A stretch of 64,000 nt of DNA, taken from the NCBI GenBank assembly GCA_016795425.1, contig JAEUHG010000139.1, positions 1 to 64,000 on the forward strand, given 5' to 3'. Below the pieces are notes generated by a model that worked only from the letters and a program-made list of their open reading frames with translations, was not told where the DNA came from and searched no databases. Below are positions 47,332 to 56,148 of the stretch, in pieces. Position 1 is the stretch's first letter, and each line of letters begins with the position of its first letter. A program made the position numbers and the translations under genes. The stretch comes from Verrucomicrobiales bacterium. Lineage in GTDB: Bacteria; Verrucomicrobiota; Verrucomicrobiia; Limisphaerales; CAIMTB01.

Positions 47332-50300
47332 ATGAAACCTGGCATCATGACCGCCGTCGCCGCGTCGCTGACGCTGCTGGCGGCCGACCCCGGCCGATCC
47401 CAAGTCGCCCCGGGCCAAGTCCCCAAACCGCCGCCGGGCTTTGAAATTGTCCGCTGGGCCCGCCAACCCATGCTGCGAAGTCCGGTCGCCCTGTCTTTCG
47501 ACGACCAGGGCAGGCTGTATATCGCCGAGACTGCCCGCCGCAGCACCGTCGACATCGATATCCGCGGACATCCCGACTGGCTTATCGACGACCTCTCCAA
47601 CCAATCGGTCGACGATCTGCGGGAGTTCTTTCGACGCCGGATGGCCCCGGAATTCAGCACGATCAATGCCTCCTGGCTTCGAGATTACAACGAGGACGGT
47701 TCCCACGATTGGCGCGATCTCACGGCTGTCCGAGAGCGGATCGACCTGCTCCAGGACAGCGACGGTGACGGGCTCGCGGACCAAGCGCAGGTGTTCGCGG
47801 AGGGCTTCAACGAAGAAATCAACGGCGTCGTCGCCGGCGTTCTGCCGTGGCAAGACGATGTCTTCGTCACGATCTATCCCGATCTCTGGCGACTTCGGGA
47901 CGAGAACCGCGACGGTGTGGCGGATCGGCAGGAAAGCATTTTCCGTGGCTTCGGCGTCCACGCCGCCTTCGACGGTCACGACCTGCACGGACTCATCGTC
48001 GGTCCGGACGGAAAGATCTACTTTTCCATCGGCGACAACGGATTTTCGGTGACCAACCGGGAAGGTCGGCGGCTGCACCATCCGAACACCGGCGGTGTCC
48101 TGCGCATGAATCCGGATGGCACGGAGCTCGAGGTTTTTGCCACCGGTTTACGCAATCCCCAGGAAATCGCCTTCGACGAACTCGGCAATTTGTTCACGGT
48201 CGACAACGACGGCGATCTTGCGGATGAACGGGAGCGCTTCGTGTTCATTGCCGAGGGCAGCGACTCCGGCTGGCGCCTGCATTGGCAATTCCGCGAATCG
48301 GGTTGGGCCAGGTACACCGGGCAACCCACTTACAATCCCTGGATCGACGAGCGGCTCTGGGTGCCGCATTTCCCTGGTCAACCGGCCCACATTCTTCCGC
48401 CTATCTCGAACTACTCCATCGGCCCCGGCTCCTTTCAGTACAATCCCGGCACCGCGCTCACGGACGCGTATCGCGGCCACTTCTTTCTTATCCAATACCC
48501 CGTCGCCAAGGTGACGGCGTTCCAAGCCCGTCCCAAAGGGGCCGGATTCGAGATGGCCAACGAACACACGTTCGTGTCGGGCATGATGGCGTCGTGCCTA
48601 GCCTTCAGTCCTGATGGCGCTCTTTTCATCGGCGATTGGGACGGCATGTGGGCCCCCAGCGGGAAGGGATCCATCTGGCGTGTCGACGACCCGACCGCCG
48701 CCAAATCCGCAATGCGCGCCGAAGTTCGCGACCGACTCCGGCAAGGCGCCAGGGATCAATCCATCGACGACCTCCTGACCTGGCTGGCTCACGCCGATCT
48801 GCGTGTGCGACAACGCGCCCAATTCGAATTGGTGCGCCGGGGCCGGCTCGCGGATCTCCGAACTCTGGCTCTCGCAACCCGTGCGCCGTGGATCGCCCGC
48901 CTCCACGCCATCCGCGGCTTGGGCCAGAGCCGAGCCATTCGCGCCGCCACCGACCTGCCCCTCTCCGATGCCGATCCCCGAATTCGCGCACAAAGCGCCA
49001 GGATCGCAGGCGAAGCACGGCTCGCCGGCGCCCGTGACACCTTGATCCTGCTCCTCGACGACACGGACGCATCGGTCCGGTTCCAGGCGGCCATCGCCCT
49101 CGGCAAACTCCGCGACGCCACTGCCTTTCCCGCTCTCGTCCATTTGCTCGATGTCGACAACGGCGCCGACCCGTTTCTGCGGCACGCCGGGATCATGGGT
49201 CTGGCCGGCGCCGCCTCTCCCACCCAACTCGCCACCTTGGCGCGCCATGCCAATCCGCAGGTGCGAATCGCCGCTGTGGTCGCCTTGCGCCGGCAGCATG
49301 CGGTCGAAGCGCGCGATTTCCTGTCCGATGCAGCCCCCCTGGTTTACGCCGAGGCGGTCCGCTCCATTCATGATGACGATGGCATCGCTGAGGCCATCCC
49401 GGCGCTCGCCGCCGAGATCGCCAAACCGGTGCTCCCGACGGACCCCGGGCTGGTTCGGCGCCTCCTGAATGCCAACCTGCAACTCGGCAGCGAGGAAGCC
49501 TCCCGCCGGCTCGCCAGTTATGCCACCAACCGCAGTCACCCAGGTGAGCTACGCGCCGAAGCCCTGGAATGTCTGGCGGATTGGTCGCGAACGCCGGCGC
49601 TGGACCGCGTCCAAGGATTTATGCGCCACCTCGGGCCGCGCGATGCGGGATTGGGGCACGCCCGCATTCAAGAACACTTCGATGCCTTGGCAGGCAACAA
49701 GGAGGAACGCTTGATGCCCACCTTGGTGCGCGTGGTTCTCGACCACGGATTGCCCGTCGAACCCTCCTACTTCGTGGACTGGTTGAATTCCGAATCCCAA
49801 CCGGCTCGAGTGCGAGTCGCCGCGCTCTCCTTGCTCGCGCTTCGCAGTCCGGAGCTCTTCCCCGCTGCCCTTCGGCAATCGCTCGCCTCACCCTTGCTCG
49901 AACTCCGGTTGGCGGCCCGGCGTCTGCAGTCGACACTTCGCCCTGACGAGTTCATGGGAGAATTGGAAGCGGGTTGGTCCCGCTGGCCGATCGCGGAACG
50001 ACAGTTGGCCATCAGCTTAGCCGTCCCCATCACGGGTCCGGTCGCGGCTTCCTGGTTTGAGCAACGTCTCAGTGAACTGGCCACCGGCCAATTGAAGCCT
50101 GACCTCGAACTCGATGTGCTCGAAGCCGCCGCACGACGCCCTGAGGAGCGCATTCGCGCCACCATGGCCGACATCGATTCCAGGCGACCCGCCCAGGACC
50201 CGCTTGCGGGGTACCGACCCACGCTGCGAGGCGGGAACCCGGACGCTGGCCGCGATATTTTCAAGAGCCACGCCAACGCCCAATGCGTTCGCTGCCACGA

Positions 50301-50667
50301 AGGCGGCGGTGAAGGCAAGCAGGTCGGCCCGGTGCTCGCCGATATCGGTTCGCGGGTGGACGCCGAATACCTGCTGGAATCCCTCATTCAGCCCAGCGCC
50401 CGCATCGCCGACGGATTCGCCACCACGATGGTGACCCTTCGCAACGGCGACGAATTCGACGGAGTCCGTCTCTCCGATACCAACCACACTCTCCTTCTTC
50501 GTCTGTCGACCGGGGCCATGCGACGAATGGATCACAAGGACATCGCCCATCAGGTGACCAGCACCGTGTCGGCCATGCCACCCATGGGCGAAGTCCTTAC
50601 CCGTTTCGAGATCCGCGACCTCATTGCCTACCTGCAGTCCCTGCGCCAGCCCGAGCCGAAGCGTTGA
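47332..50667 (+). CDS. PVC-type propeller/HEAT/cytochrome c protein (membrane-bound dehydrogenase type)
   Basis: 1111 residues with N-terminal signal peptide. Residues about 30-470: six-bladed SorLDH/PQQ-like propeller with acidic calcium-type loops (DYNEDGSHDW, DSDGDGLADQAQVF, DENRDGVADR). About 480-900: HEAT-like helical repeats (RIRAQSARIAGEARLAGARDTLILLLDD). About 975-1111: cytochrome c with CVRCHEGG and a PVC-specific C-terminal module (LADIGSRVDAEYLLESLIQPSARIADGF...MRRMDHKDI). Exported redox enzyme; likely sugar or alcohol oxidation, substrate unknown. The REPIN-like element lies just upstream. Confidence 0.9.
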   Translation: MKPGIMTAVAASLTLLAADPGRSQVAPGQVPKPPPGFEIVRWARQPMLRSPVALSFDDQGRLYIAETARRSTVDIDIRGHPDWLIDDLSNQSVDDLREFFRRRMAPEFSTINASWLRDYNEDGSHDWRDLTAVRERIDLLQDSDGDGLADQAQVFAEGFNEEINGVVAGVLPWQDDVFVTIYPDLWRLRDENRDGVADRQESIFRGFGVHAAFDGHDLHGLIVGPDGKIYFSIGDNGFSVTNREGRRLHHPNTGGVLRMNPDGTELEVFATGLRNPQEIAFDELGNLFTVDNDGDLADERERFVFIAEGSDSGWRLHWQFRESGWARYTGQPTYNPWIDERLWVPHFPGQPAHILPPISNYSIGPGSFQYNPGTALTDAYRGHFFLIQYPVAKVTAFQARPKGAGFEMANEHTFVSGMMASCLAFSPDGALFIGDWDGMWAPSGKGSIWRVDDPTAAKSAMRAEVRDRLRQGARDQSIDDLLTWLAHADLRVRQRAQFELVRRGRLADLRTLALATRAPWIARLHAIRGLGQSRAIRAATDLPLSDADPRIRAQSARIAGEARLAGARDTLILLLDDTDASVRFQAAIALGKLRDATAFPALVHLLDVDNGADPFLRHAGIMGLAGAASPTQLATLARHANPQVRIAAVVALRRQHAVEARDFLSDAAPLVYAEAVRSIHDDDGIAEAIPALAAEIAKPVLPTDPGLVRRLLNANLQLGSEEASRRLASYATNRSHPGELRAEALECLADWSRTPALDRVQGFMRHLGPRDAGLGHARIQEHFDALAGNKEERLMPTLVRVVLDHGLPVEPSYFVDWLNSESQPARVRVAALSLLALRSPELFPAALRQSLASPLLELRLAARRLQSTLRPDEFMGELEAGWSRWPIAERQLAISLAVPITGPVAASWFEQRLSELATGQLKPDLELDVLEAAARRPEERIRATMADIDSRRPAQDPLAGYRPTLRGGNPDAGRDIFKSHANAQCVRCHEGGGEGKQVGPVLADIGSRVDAEYLLESLIQPSARIADGFATTMVTLRNGDEFDGVRLSDTNHTLLLRLSTGAMRRMDHKDIAHQVTSTVSAMPPMGEVLTRFEIRDLIAYLQSLRQPEPKR

Positions 50668-50748
50668 GGTTCCGGGAACGTTATCCCGCATTGGTGCCGG
50701 ACCCTGGCCCCACTTGCACATTTCCGGGCGCCTCGTCAGCTTTCCAGC

Positions 50749-51882
50749 ATGCAATCCAGGAACCGTTGGTCGCGGCGCGAGTGGCTGGGAGCCGCCGCCC
50801 TCGCCGGCCTTAGCCTGCCCCGCCTCGTGCGTTCCGCGGAAGTCACCTCGAAATCCAGCCGTTCCAAACTGGGAATGCCCGGCCTTTACCCGGGGCGAGT
50901 GGTCGTTGCCTCGCATCCGGGCTGCCTTCTCGACGGGAAGTTCTACGCCGATCCCATCCGGCGCTTGCTCAATGAAGGCATGATGGAACTGACCGATGCC
51001 GACGAACCCACCGACGCGTGGCGCCAGTTCTTCGAACCCGGCGATGTGGTCGGCATCAAACTGACCCCGGTCGGAGGCCCGCTCGTCATGAGCGGCCCGG
51101 AAGTTCTTCAGGGAATCGTCGCCGGACTGGAATCCGCCGGGGTTCGACGCAAGGACATCGTGGTCTACGACCGGTATCGCCAGCAGTTCCTTCAGAACGG
51201 CATGGACACCTGGCTGCCGTCAGGAGTGCGCTGGTCTTCGGCCAGCGAGGACTACACCGAGATCCAGCAGGACATGGCCGGCTATGATCCCGACCACTAT
51301 CTTGATCTGGCAGTCGTCCTGCCTGGACAAGACGCCACCAACCCTTCCGCGCGCCGTTCCTATGCCGCCAAGTTCATCACTCGGGAGGTCAACAAACTCA
51401 TCAACCTGCCCGCGCTGAAGGACCATCAATCCGCTGGCATTACGCTCGCCCTTAAGAACCTTTCCCACGGACTGGTCAACAACGTCAGCCGCACTCACTC
51501 CTCCAGCACCCTGAATGTCTGCGGCGCCTTCATCCCGGCCGCGGTTTCCCTGCCGGTGATCCGCGACAAGACCGTGCTCCACATCCTCGACGGCATCCGC
51601 GCCCTCTACCACGGCGGACCCTCGGCCCGACCTGAGTTCGTCTGGGAACATCGCACGCTCTACTTCGCCACGGACCCCGTCGCCCTCGACCGCGTCGGCT
51701 GGCGGGACCTCGACAAGAAGCGCGTCGCGATGGGTATGAAGCCGATTGCGGATTCCAAGCCGGATAAGTTCTCCACCTTTCTCAACCGCCAGCCCGAGCA
51801 TGTCGAAATTGCCGGGTCGCTGGGGCTTGGAATTTGGGAGGAACGCCGCATTGATGTCCGGTCACGCCAGCTCAAAGGTTGA
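50749..51882 (+). CDS. DUF362 protein with TAT signal
   Basis: 377 residues. Twin-arginine signal (WSRREWLGAAALAGLSLP). DUF362 elements: EPGDVVGIKLTPVGGPLVM, VNKLINLPALKDHQSAGITLALKNLSHG, and LHILDGIRALYHGGP with VALDRVGWRDLDKKR at the end. Exported and folded before transport, so a cofactor is likely. Contrasts with the cytoplasmic DUF362 protein at 19131. Confidence 0.85.
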   Translation: MQSRNRWSRREWLGAAALAGLSLPRLVRSAEVTSKSSRSKLGMPGLYPGRVVVASHPGCLLDGKFYADPIRRLLNEGMMELTDADEPTDAWRQFFEPGDVVGIKLTPVGGPLVMSGPEVLQGIVAGLESAGVRRKDIVVYDRYRQQFLQNGMDTWLPSGVRWSSASEDYTEIQQDMAGYDPDHYLDLAVVLPGQDATNPSARRSYAAKFITREVNKLINLPALKDHQSAGITLALKNLSHGLVNNVSRTHSSSTLNVCGAFIPAAVSLPVIRDKTVLHILDGIRALYHGGPSARPEFVWEHRTLYFATDPVALDRVGWRDLDKKRVAMGMKPIADSKPDKFSTFLNRQPEHVEIAGSLGLGIWEERRIDVRSRQLKG

Positions 51883-52134
51883 GGCGCACGAGGTCAGGGG
51901 GCCGACTCAGGCCCTCGGCTTCGTTCCCCTCTCCTGATCGCCCCAGCCGACCGTCGCTCGGCCCAGAAACTCTCCTCGGACGCCGAGGCGGCGCGGGCCA
52001 CCGTGCGGTCCTTCGATTCCCTCGTCTCCCATTCGCCCCAGAACACTGGCACACGGACGCAGATAGGAAAGGGTTCGGGCAAAGACGTACTGCCAGCCGG
52101 TGGTCTCAATCCGCGGCGCCAAACCGAACCGATC

Positions 52135-53127
52135 ATGAAATCTCCGTCTCTCCCCCGACGTCGATTCCTCAAAACATCAGCCGCCACCCTGGCCGCGCCC
52201 CTCGCCTTCAGCCTCGAGGAGAAACATCTCAAGGCTCACGCCGCCGATGTGACGCCCAACTCCAAGCCCTTGATCCCTGCGGACCCCCATCCCCTGCCGG
52301 CAGGCAAGATCGGGAACCTCCGCATCAGCCGCCTCATCTGCGGTGGCAACCTCATTAGCGGCTACGCCCACAGCCGCGATCTCATTTACGTCTCCGACCT
52401 GCTCAAGCACTACTTTTCCGACGAACGCATCATGGACACCTGGGCGCTCTGCGAAGCCCACGGTATCAACACCATGGTCGCCAGTCCCAGCGATCCCCAC
52501 GCCGTCGAGGTCTATCGCAAGTACCGCGCGCGCGGGGGCAAGATCCAGTACCTGGCCCAGATCAACCCCTCCAAGTCCGACCTCATGACCTGTGTCACTG
52601 AAGCCGTCGATGCCGGAGCCTCGGGTGCGTTTCTTGTCGGCAACCTCGGTGACCAATGGACCCGCGAGGGCAGTGTCGCCCTCATCGGCGAACTCATCGC
52701 CAACATAAAATCCAAGGGCCTGATTGCCGGTGTCGCCGGACACGAACTCCGCACTCCGCGCGAAGTGGAAAAAGCCGGATTCGCTCCGGACTTCTACGTC
52801 AAAACGCTCCACGCGGAGAACTACTGGTCGCGCCGCCAACCTGGACAGGACAAGGATGTGATCGACAATTACGCGACCGACAACTACTGGTGCAAAGACC
52901 CCATGGAAACCGTGAGGTTCATGTCGGAACTCGAACGGCCGTGGATCGCCTATAAAGTACTTGCCGCCGGCGCCATCCACCCTCGAGCCGGTTTCCGGTT
53001 TGCTTTCCAGAACGGCGCCGATTTCGCATTGGTCGGCATGTTCGATTTCCAGGTGGCCGAGAATGTGAAGCTCGCCAAGCAAATCCTGGCCGAGAAACTC
53101 GACCGCCAGCGAGATTGGATGGGTTGA
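52135..53127 (+). CDS. TAT-exported protein, TIM-barrel oxidoreductase-like
   Basis: 330 residues. TAT signal (LPRRRFLKTSAATLAAPLAF). The body has ISRLICGGNLISGYAHSRDL and YVSDLLKHYFSDERIMDTWALCEAHGINTMVAS, reminiscent of aldo/keto-reductase-type barrels, and a late FALVGMFDFQVAENVKLAKQIL. Common in PVC bacteria as a stand-alone family; enzymatic role unproven. ATG 52135 is chosen for the signal. Confidence 0.75.
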   Translation: MKSPSLPRRRFLKTSAATLAAPLAFSLEEKHLKAHAADVTPNSKPLIPADPHPLPAGKIGNLRISRLICGGNLISGYAHSRDLIYVSDLLKHYFSDERIMDTWALCEAHGINTMVASPSDPHAVEVYRKYRARGGKIQYLAQINPSKSDLMTCVTEAVDAGASGAFLVGNLGDQWTREGSVALIGELIANIKSKGLIAGVAGHELRTPREVEKAGFAPDFYVKTLHAENYWSRRQPGQDKDVIDNYATDNYWCKDPMETVRFMSELERPWIAYKVLAAGAIHPRAGFRFAFQNGADFALVGMFDFQVAENVKLAKQILAEKLDRQRDWMG

Positions 53128-53143
53128 TCGGCTCCCCCCTGGC

Positions 53144-53176
53144 CCGGACCGCGACGTGTCCTCACGGCGCAGCCCA
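53144..53176. repeat. Hairpin repeat in convergent gap, copy 2
   Basis: CCGGACCGCGACGTGTCCTCACGGCG-type sequence with an imperfect stem (CCGCGACG/CCTCACGG). It lies between the convergent stops at 53127 and 53202. Nearly the same sequence recurs at 56085-56123. Confidence 0.55.
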
Positions 53177-53201
53177 TCGCCTGCGTCATCACCTATCTTC
53201 T

Positions 53202-55070
53202 CTATCCGCCACCAAAGGCATCCTCCGCGAACATCTGCCGTGGATTCTTCTGCAGGTGATCCTGGATGGCCTCCAAAAAGGCCGGACCGAACTCGGCCCG
53301 TTTTCGATCGCCCACACCATTGATACGCAGGAATTCCTCGTCGTTCTGCGGATAGTAACGTGCCATTTGTTTCAGCGAGACATCACCGAAGACGATATAG
53401 GGCGGAACACCCAACTTGCCCGCCAACTGCCGACGCAACTCCCGCAATCGATCGAACAGCACCTCGTCACACCCGATGTCGCCGACCTTTGGCCGCGTCA
53501 CCGGCGGAGCGGTCACCGGCCGGGTTAGCATGATCCGGCCCCGCTGCCGCAAAACCGTCATGCCATCGGGCGTCAATTCCAGGCTGCTGAACTGACCCGG
53601 TGTCTGACGGAGGTACCCGAGTCGAACCAACTCCCGCGCCACCGCCGCCCAGGTGGCCTTGTCACGATCCCGCCCAATCCCGTATGTCGACAACTTCTCA
53701 TGCCCCCATCGCCGGATGCGCTCGGTCTCCCCGCCACGCAGGACATCCACCACGTGCTGAATGCCGACGCTGAAGCCGCTGTGCTGGCGGATGCGAAAGA
53801 CGCAGGACAACAGCTTCTGGGCATCGACCGTGCCGTCGTAGGTCGCCCGCGGGGACAAACAGTTGTCGCAGGCCCCACAGCCGACGTTCTCATACGTTTC
53901 CCCGAAATAGCGCAGCAGTTCGACGCGCCGGCATACCGACGACTCCGCGTAATGCACCATTTGCCGCAATTGTTCCCGCGCGATCGCCTGTTCGCCGGGA
54001 TCGGGCTTCTCATCGATGAACTGCAGGTACTTCTGCACGTCGCCCGGACTGAACAGCAACAGACAGTCGCTGGGCAGGCCGTCACGCCCCGCGCGGCCGG
54101 TCTCCTGGTAGTATCCCTCGACGTTCTTCGGCAGATCGTAATGGATCACGAACCGCACGTTGGGTTTGTTGATGCCCATGCCGAAGGCGATCGTCGCGCA
54201 GACCACGCGCACCTCATCCCGCAGGAACGCCTCCTGGTTCCGCGACCGCTCGGCCGCCTCCAACCCCGCATGGTAGGCGGCCGCCGGAACGCCCTCCAAT
54301 CGCAGCTTCGCCGCCAAGGACTCTGCCGATTTCCGACTCTGCACGTAGATGATCCCAGCCTCCCGGGAGCGGCTCCGTAGAAACGCGCATACCTGCTCAA
54401 AGGCACCGGACTTCGCGGATACCCGGTAGTTGAGATTGGGTCGGTTGAAACTGGCGATATAGACGCGCGGCTCCCTCAGGTGCAACTGCCTCACGATGTC
54501 CGCACGCACCCGCTCCGTCGCCGTGGCCGTCAATGCCATCATCGGGACCGCTTCGAACTCGGTTCGCAACGAGGCCAGTTGCCGGTACTCAGGTCGGAAA
54601 TCATGCCCCCACTCGCTGATGCAATGCGCCTCGTCGATGGCAAACAACGACACCCGCCATCGCTTCAGGTCCTCCAGGAATCCCGACAGCATCAACCGCT
54701 CGGGCGCCACGTACAGCAACCGATACTCGCCCGCGTGAAGTCCGCGGAGTCGCGGACGCGACTCTCCCGACGCCAGCGACGAATTCAGAAAGGTCGCCGG
54801 AATACCGGCGGCGGTGAGGGCGTCGACCTGGTCCTTCATCAGGGCGATCAAGGGGGAGACCACCACCGTCAGGCCCGGGCGCGCCAGGGCCGGCAATTGG
54901 TAGCACAACGACTTGCCACCGCCGGTGGGGAGCACCGCGAACACGTCTCGTCCGGACAGGGTGTCCTCGACGATTTCGCGCTGGTGTGGCCGAAAGGCCG
55001 CGAAACCGAAGTGCTTCTTCAGCAATGGAATCAGATCGAAAGTCAAAGCGAGGCTCACGTCGAATTTCAT
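53202..55070 (-). CDS. recQ: ATP-dependent DNA helicase RecQ
   Basis: 622 residues. 3'-5' helicase in recombination and repair. Motif 0/I: FRPHQREIVEDTLSGRDVFAVLPTGGGKSLCYQLP; motif II DEAHCISEWGHDFRPEY; motif VI YYQETGRAGRDGLPSDCLLL; zinc site CRRVELLRYFGE...CGACDNC; winged-helix RQC; C-terminal HRDC (LFDRLRELRRQLAGKLGVPPYIVF). Full length, no interruption. Confidence 0.96.
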   Translation of the reverse strand: MKFDVSLALTFDLIPLLKKHFGFAAFRPHQREIVEDTLSGRDVFAVLPTGGGKSLCYQLPALARPGLTVVVSPLIALMKDQVDALTAAGIPATFLNSSLASGESRPRLRGLHAGEYRLLYVAPERLMLSGFLEDLKRWRVSLFAIDEAHCISEWGHDFRPEYRQLASLRTEFEAVPMMALTATATERVRADIVRQLHLREPRVYIASFNRPNLNYRVSAKSGAFEQVCAFLRSRSREAGIIYVQSRKSAESLAAKLRLEGVPAAAYHAGLEAAERSRNQEAFLRDEVRVVCATIAFGMGINKPNVRFVIHYDLPKNVEGYYQETGRAGRDGLPSDCLLLFSPGDVQKYLQFIDEKPDPGEQAIAREQLRQMVHYAESSVCRRVELLRYFGETYENVGCGACDNCLSPRATYDGTVDAQKLLSCVFRIRQHSGFSVGIQHVVDVLRGGETERIRRWGHEKLSTYGIGRDRDKATWAAVARELVRLGYLRQTPGQFSSLELTPDGMTVLRQRGRIMLTRPVTAPPVTRPKVGDIGCDEVLFDRLRELRRQLAGKLGVPPYIVFGDVSLKQMARYYPQNDEEFLRINGVGDRKRAEFGPAFLEAIQDHLQKNPRQMFAEDAFGGG

Positions 55071-55188
55071 TCATGCTTACCGGGGAGACCCGAGACTGTG
55101 AAGTCCGTTGCACATCCTTGAGCGCTCGAACCGAACCGGGCACAGTTCGGCCCTTCCGGTCGCCGAACCTTCGGCGCACCGGGGAACG

Positions 55189-56049
55189 ATGCGCATCCAA
55201 CGACGCCCCGCGACTGCTCGCCATCCGCGTGCCTTCACGCTGATCGAGCTCCTCGTCGTCATGGCCATCGTTGCCATCCTGGCGAGCCTGCTCGGGCCCG
55301 CCCTCGGCCGCGCCAAACGCCAGGCGCGCAAAGCCAATGAGATCAACTCGGCCCGCCAGTTGATGACCGCCTGGCAGCTCTACGCCGACGATCACAACGA
55401 CCGCCTTCTGCCCGGATTCCGCCGGGGATTTCAGGCCAAGGACGATCGCGGCAATGAACTGGTAGCCGAGGTGGCGGCCCGCTACCCGTGGCGCCTCGCG
55501 CCATTCCTCGGAAACAATTTCGACGTCATCTACGCCAACGAAAATCGCGCGTTCCTCGACCAGTTCCGGCGCCTCGAAGACCCCACGCTGGGAGTCTACG
55601 CCGCCAGCGTCTACCCGTCCCTCGGCATCAATTCCATCTTCGTCGGTGGCGACGACGAACTGCCGCCGACCGACCTGGCTGTCTCTCGCTTCGGCGATTT
55701 CTGCGCCCTGCAATCCACCCAGATCGAACGTCCCTCAGACCTCATGGTCTTCGTGTCCGCTCGCGCACCCCTCGAATTCCTTCCCACCCCAGCCCGACCC
55801 GAAGGCCGGATCGTCAACGGGTTTCATATCGTCAAACCTCCGTACCTCGTCGGTCGCAACTGGGCGGCTCATTGGGACCCCGCCGATGGCCCCGTCGCCT
55901 GGGGTTTCGTTCACCCCCGCTACACCGGGCGTGCAGTCGCCGCCCACGCCGACGGTCACGTCGATTCACCGGGCCTTCGCGATCTTCAGGACATGCGCCG
56001 CTGGGCCAACCCGGCCAACAGCCCGGATTGGGTCCTGCCCGGCCGCTGA
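55189..56049 (+). CDS. Type II secretion/type IV pilus-like pseudopilin
   Basis: 286 residues. Class III leader: cleavage after Ala15 in PRA-FTLIELLVVMAIVAILASLLGPAL, Glu at mature +5, the prepilin peptidase signature. A long helix (KRQARKANEINSARQLMTAWQLYADDHNDRLLPGF) follows, with the variable C-domain ending HADGHVDSPGL. Verrucomicrobial genomes carry many such stand-alone pseudopilins, role unclear. A likely substrate of the A24 peptidase at 22533. Confidence 0.85.
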   Translation: MRIQRRPATARHPRAFTLIELLVVMAIVAILASLLGPALGRAKRQARKANEINSARQLMTAWQLYADDHNDRLLPGFRRGFQAKDDRGNELVAEVAARYPWRLAPFLGNNFDVIYANENRAFLDQFRRLEDPTLGVYAASVYPSLGINSIFVGGDDELPPTDLAVSRFGDFCALQSTQIERPSDLMVFVSARAPLEFLPTPARPEGRIVNGFHIVKPPYLVGRNWAAHWDPADGPVAWGFVHPRYTGRAVAAHADGHVDSPGLRDLQDMRRWANPANSPDWVLPGR

Positions 56050-56084
56050 ACACAGGCCGCGGTCCTGTGCCCTCAACTGCTTTC

Positions 56085-56123
56085 CCGGACCGCGACGTGT
56101 CCTCACGGTGCAACCCTTTGCCT
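56085..56123. repeat. Hairpin repeat in convergent gap, copy 3
   Basis: CCGGACCGCGACGTGTCCTCACGGTG-type sequence between the convergent stops at 56049 and 56149. It matches copy 2 over most of its length and shares the hairpin core with copy 1. Confidence 0.55.
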
Positions 56124-56148
56124 TCGGTCCCGGTGTTCGATGGACCGC

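Noticed and set aside
45754-48081. 775-codon minus-strand open frame across two plus-strand genes and the gap between them
   Set aside because: It spans the REPIN-like element and both opposite genes; composition matches an antisense shadow. The end in the 45754-45936 gap looks slightly protein-like but shows no known motif.
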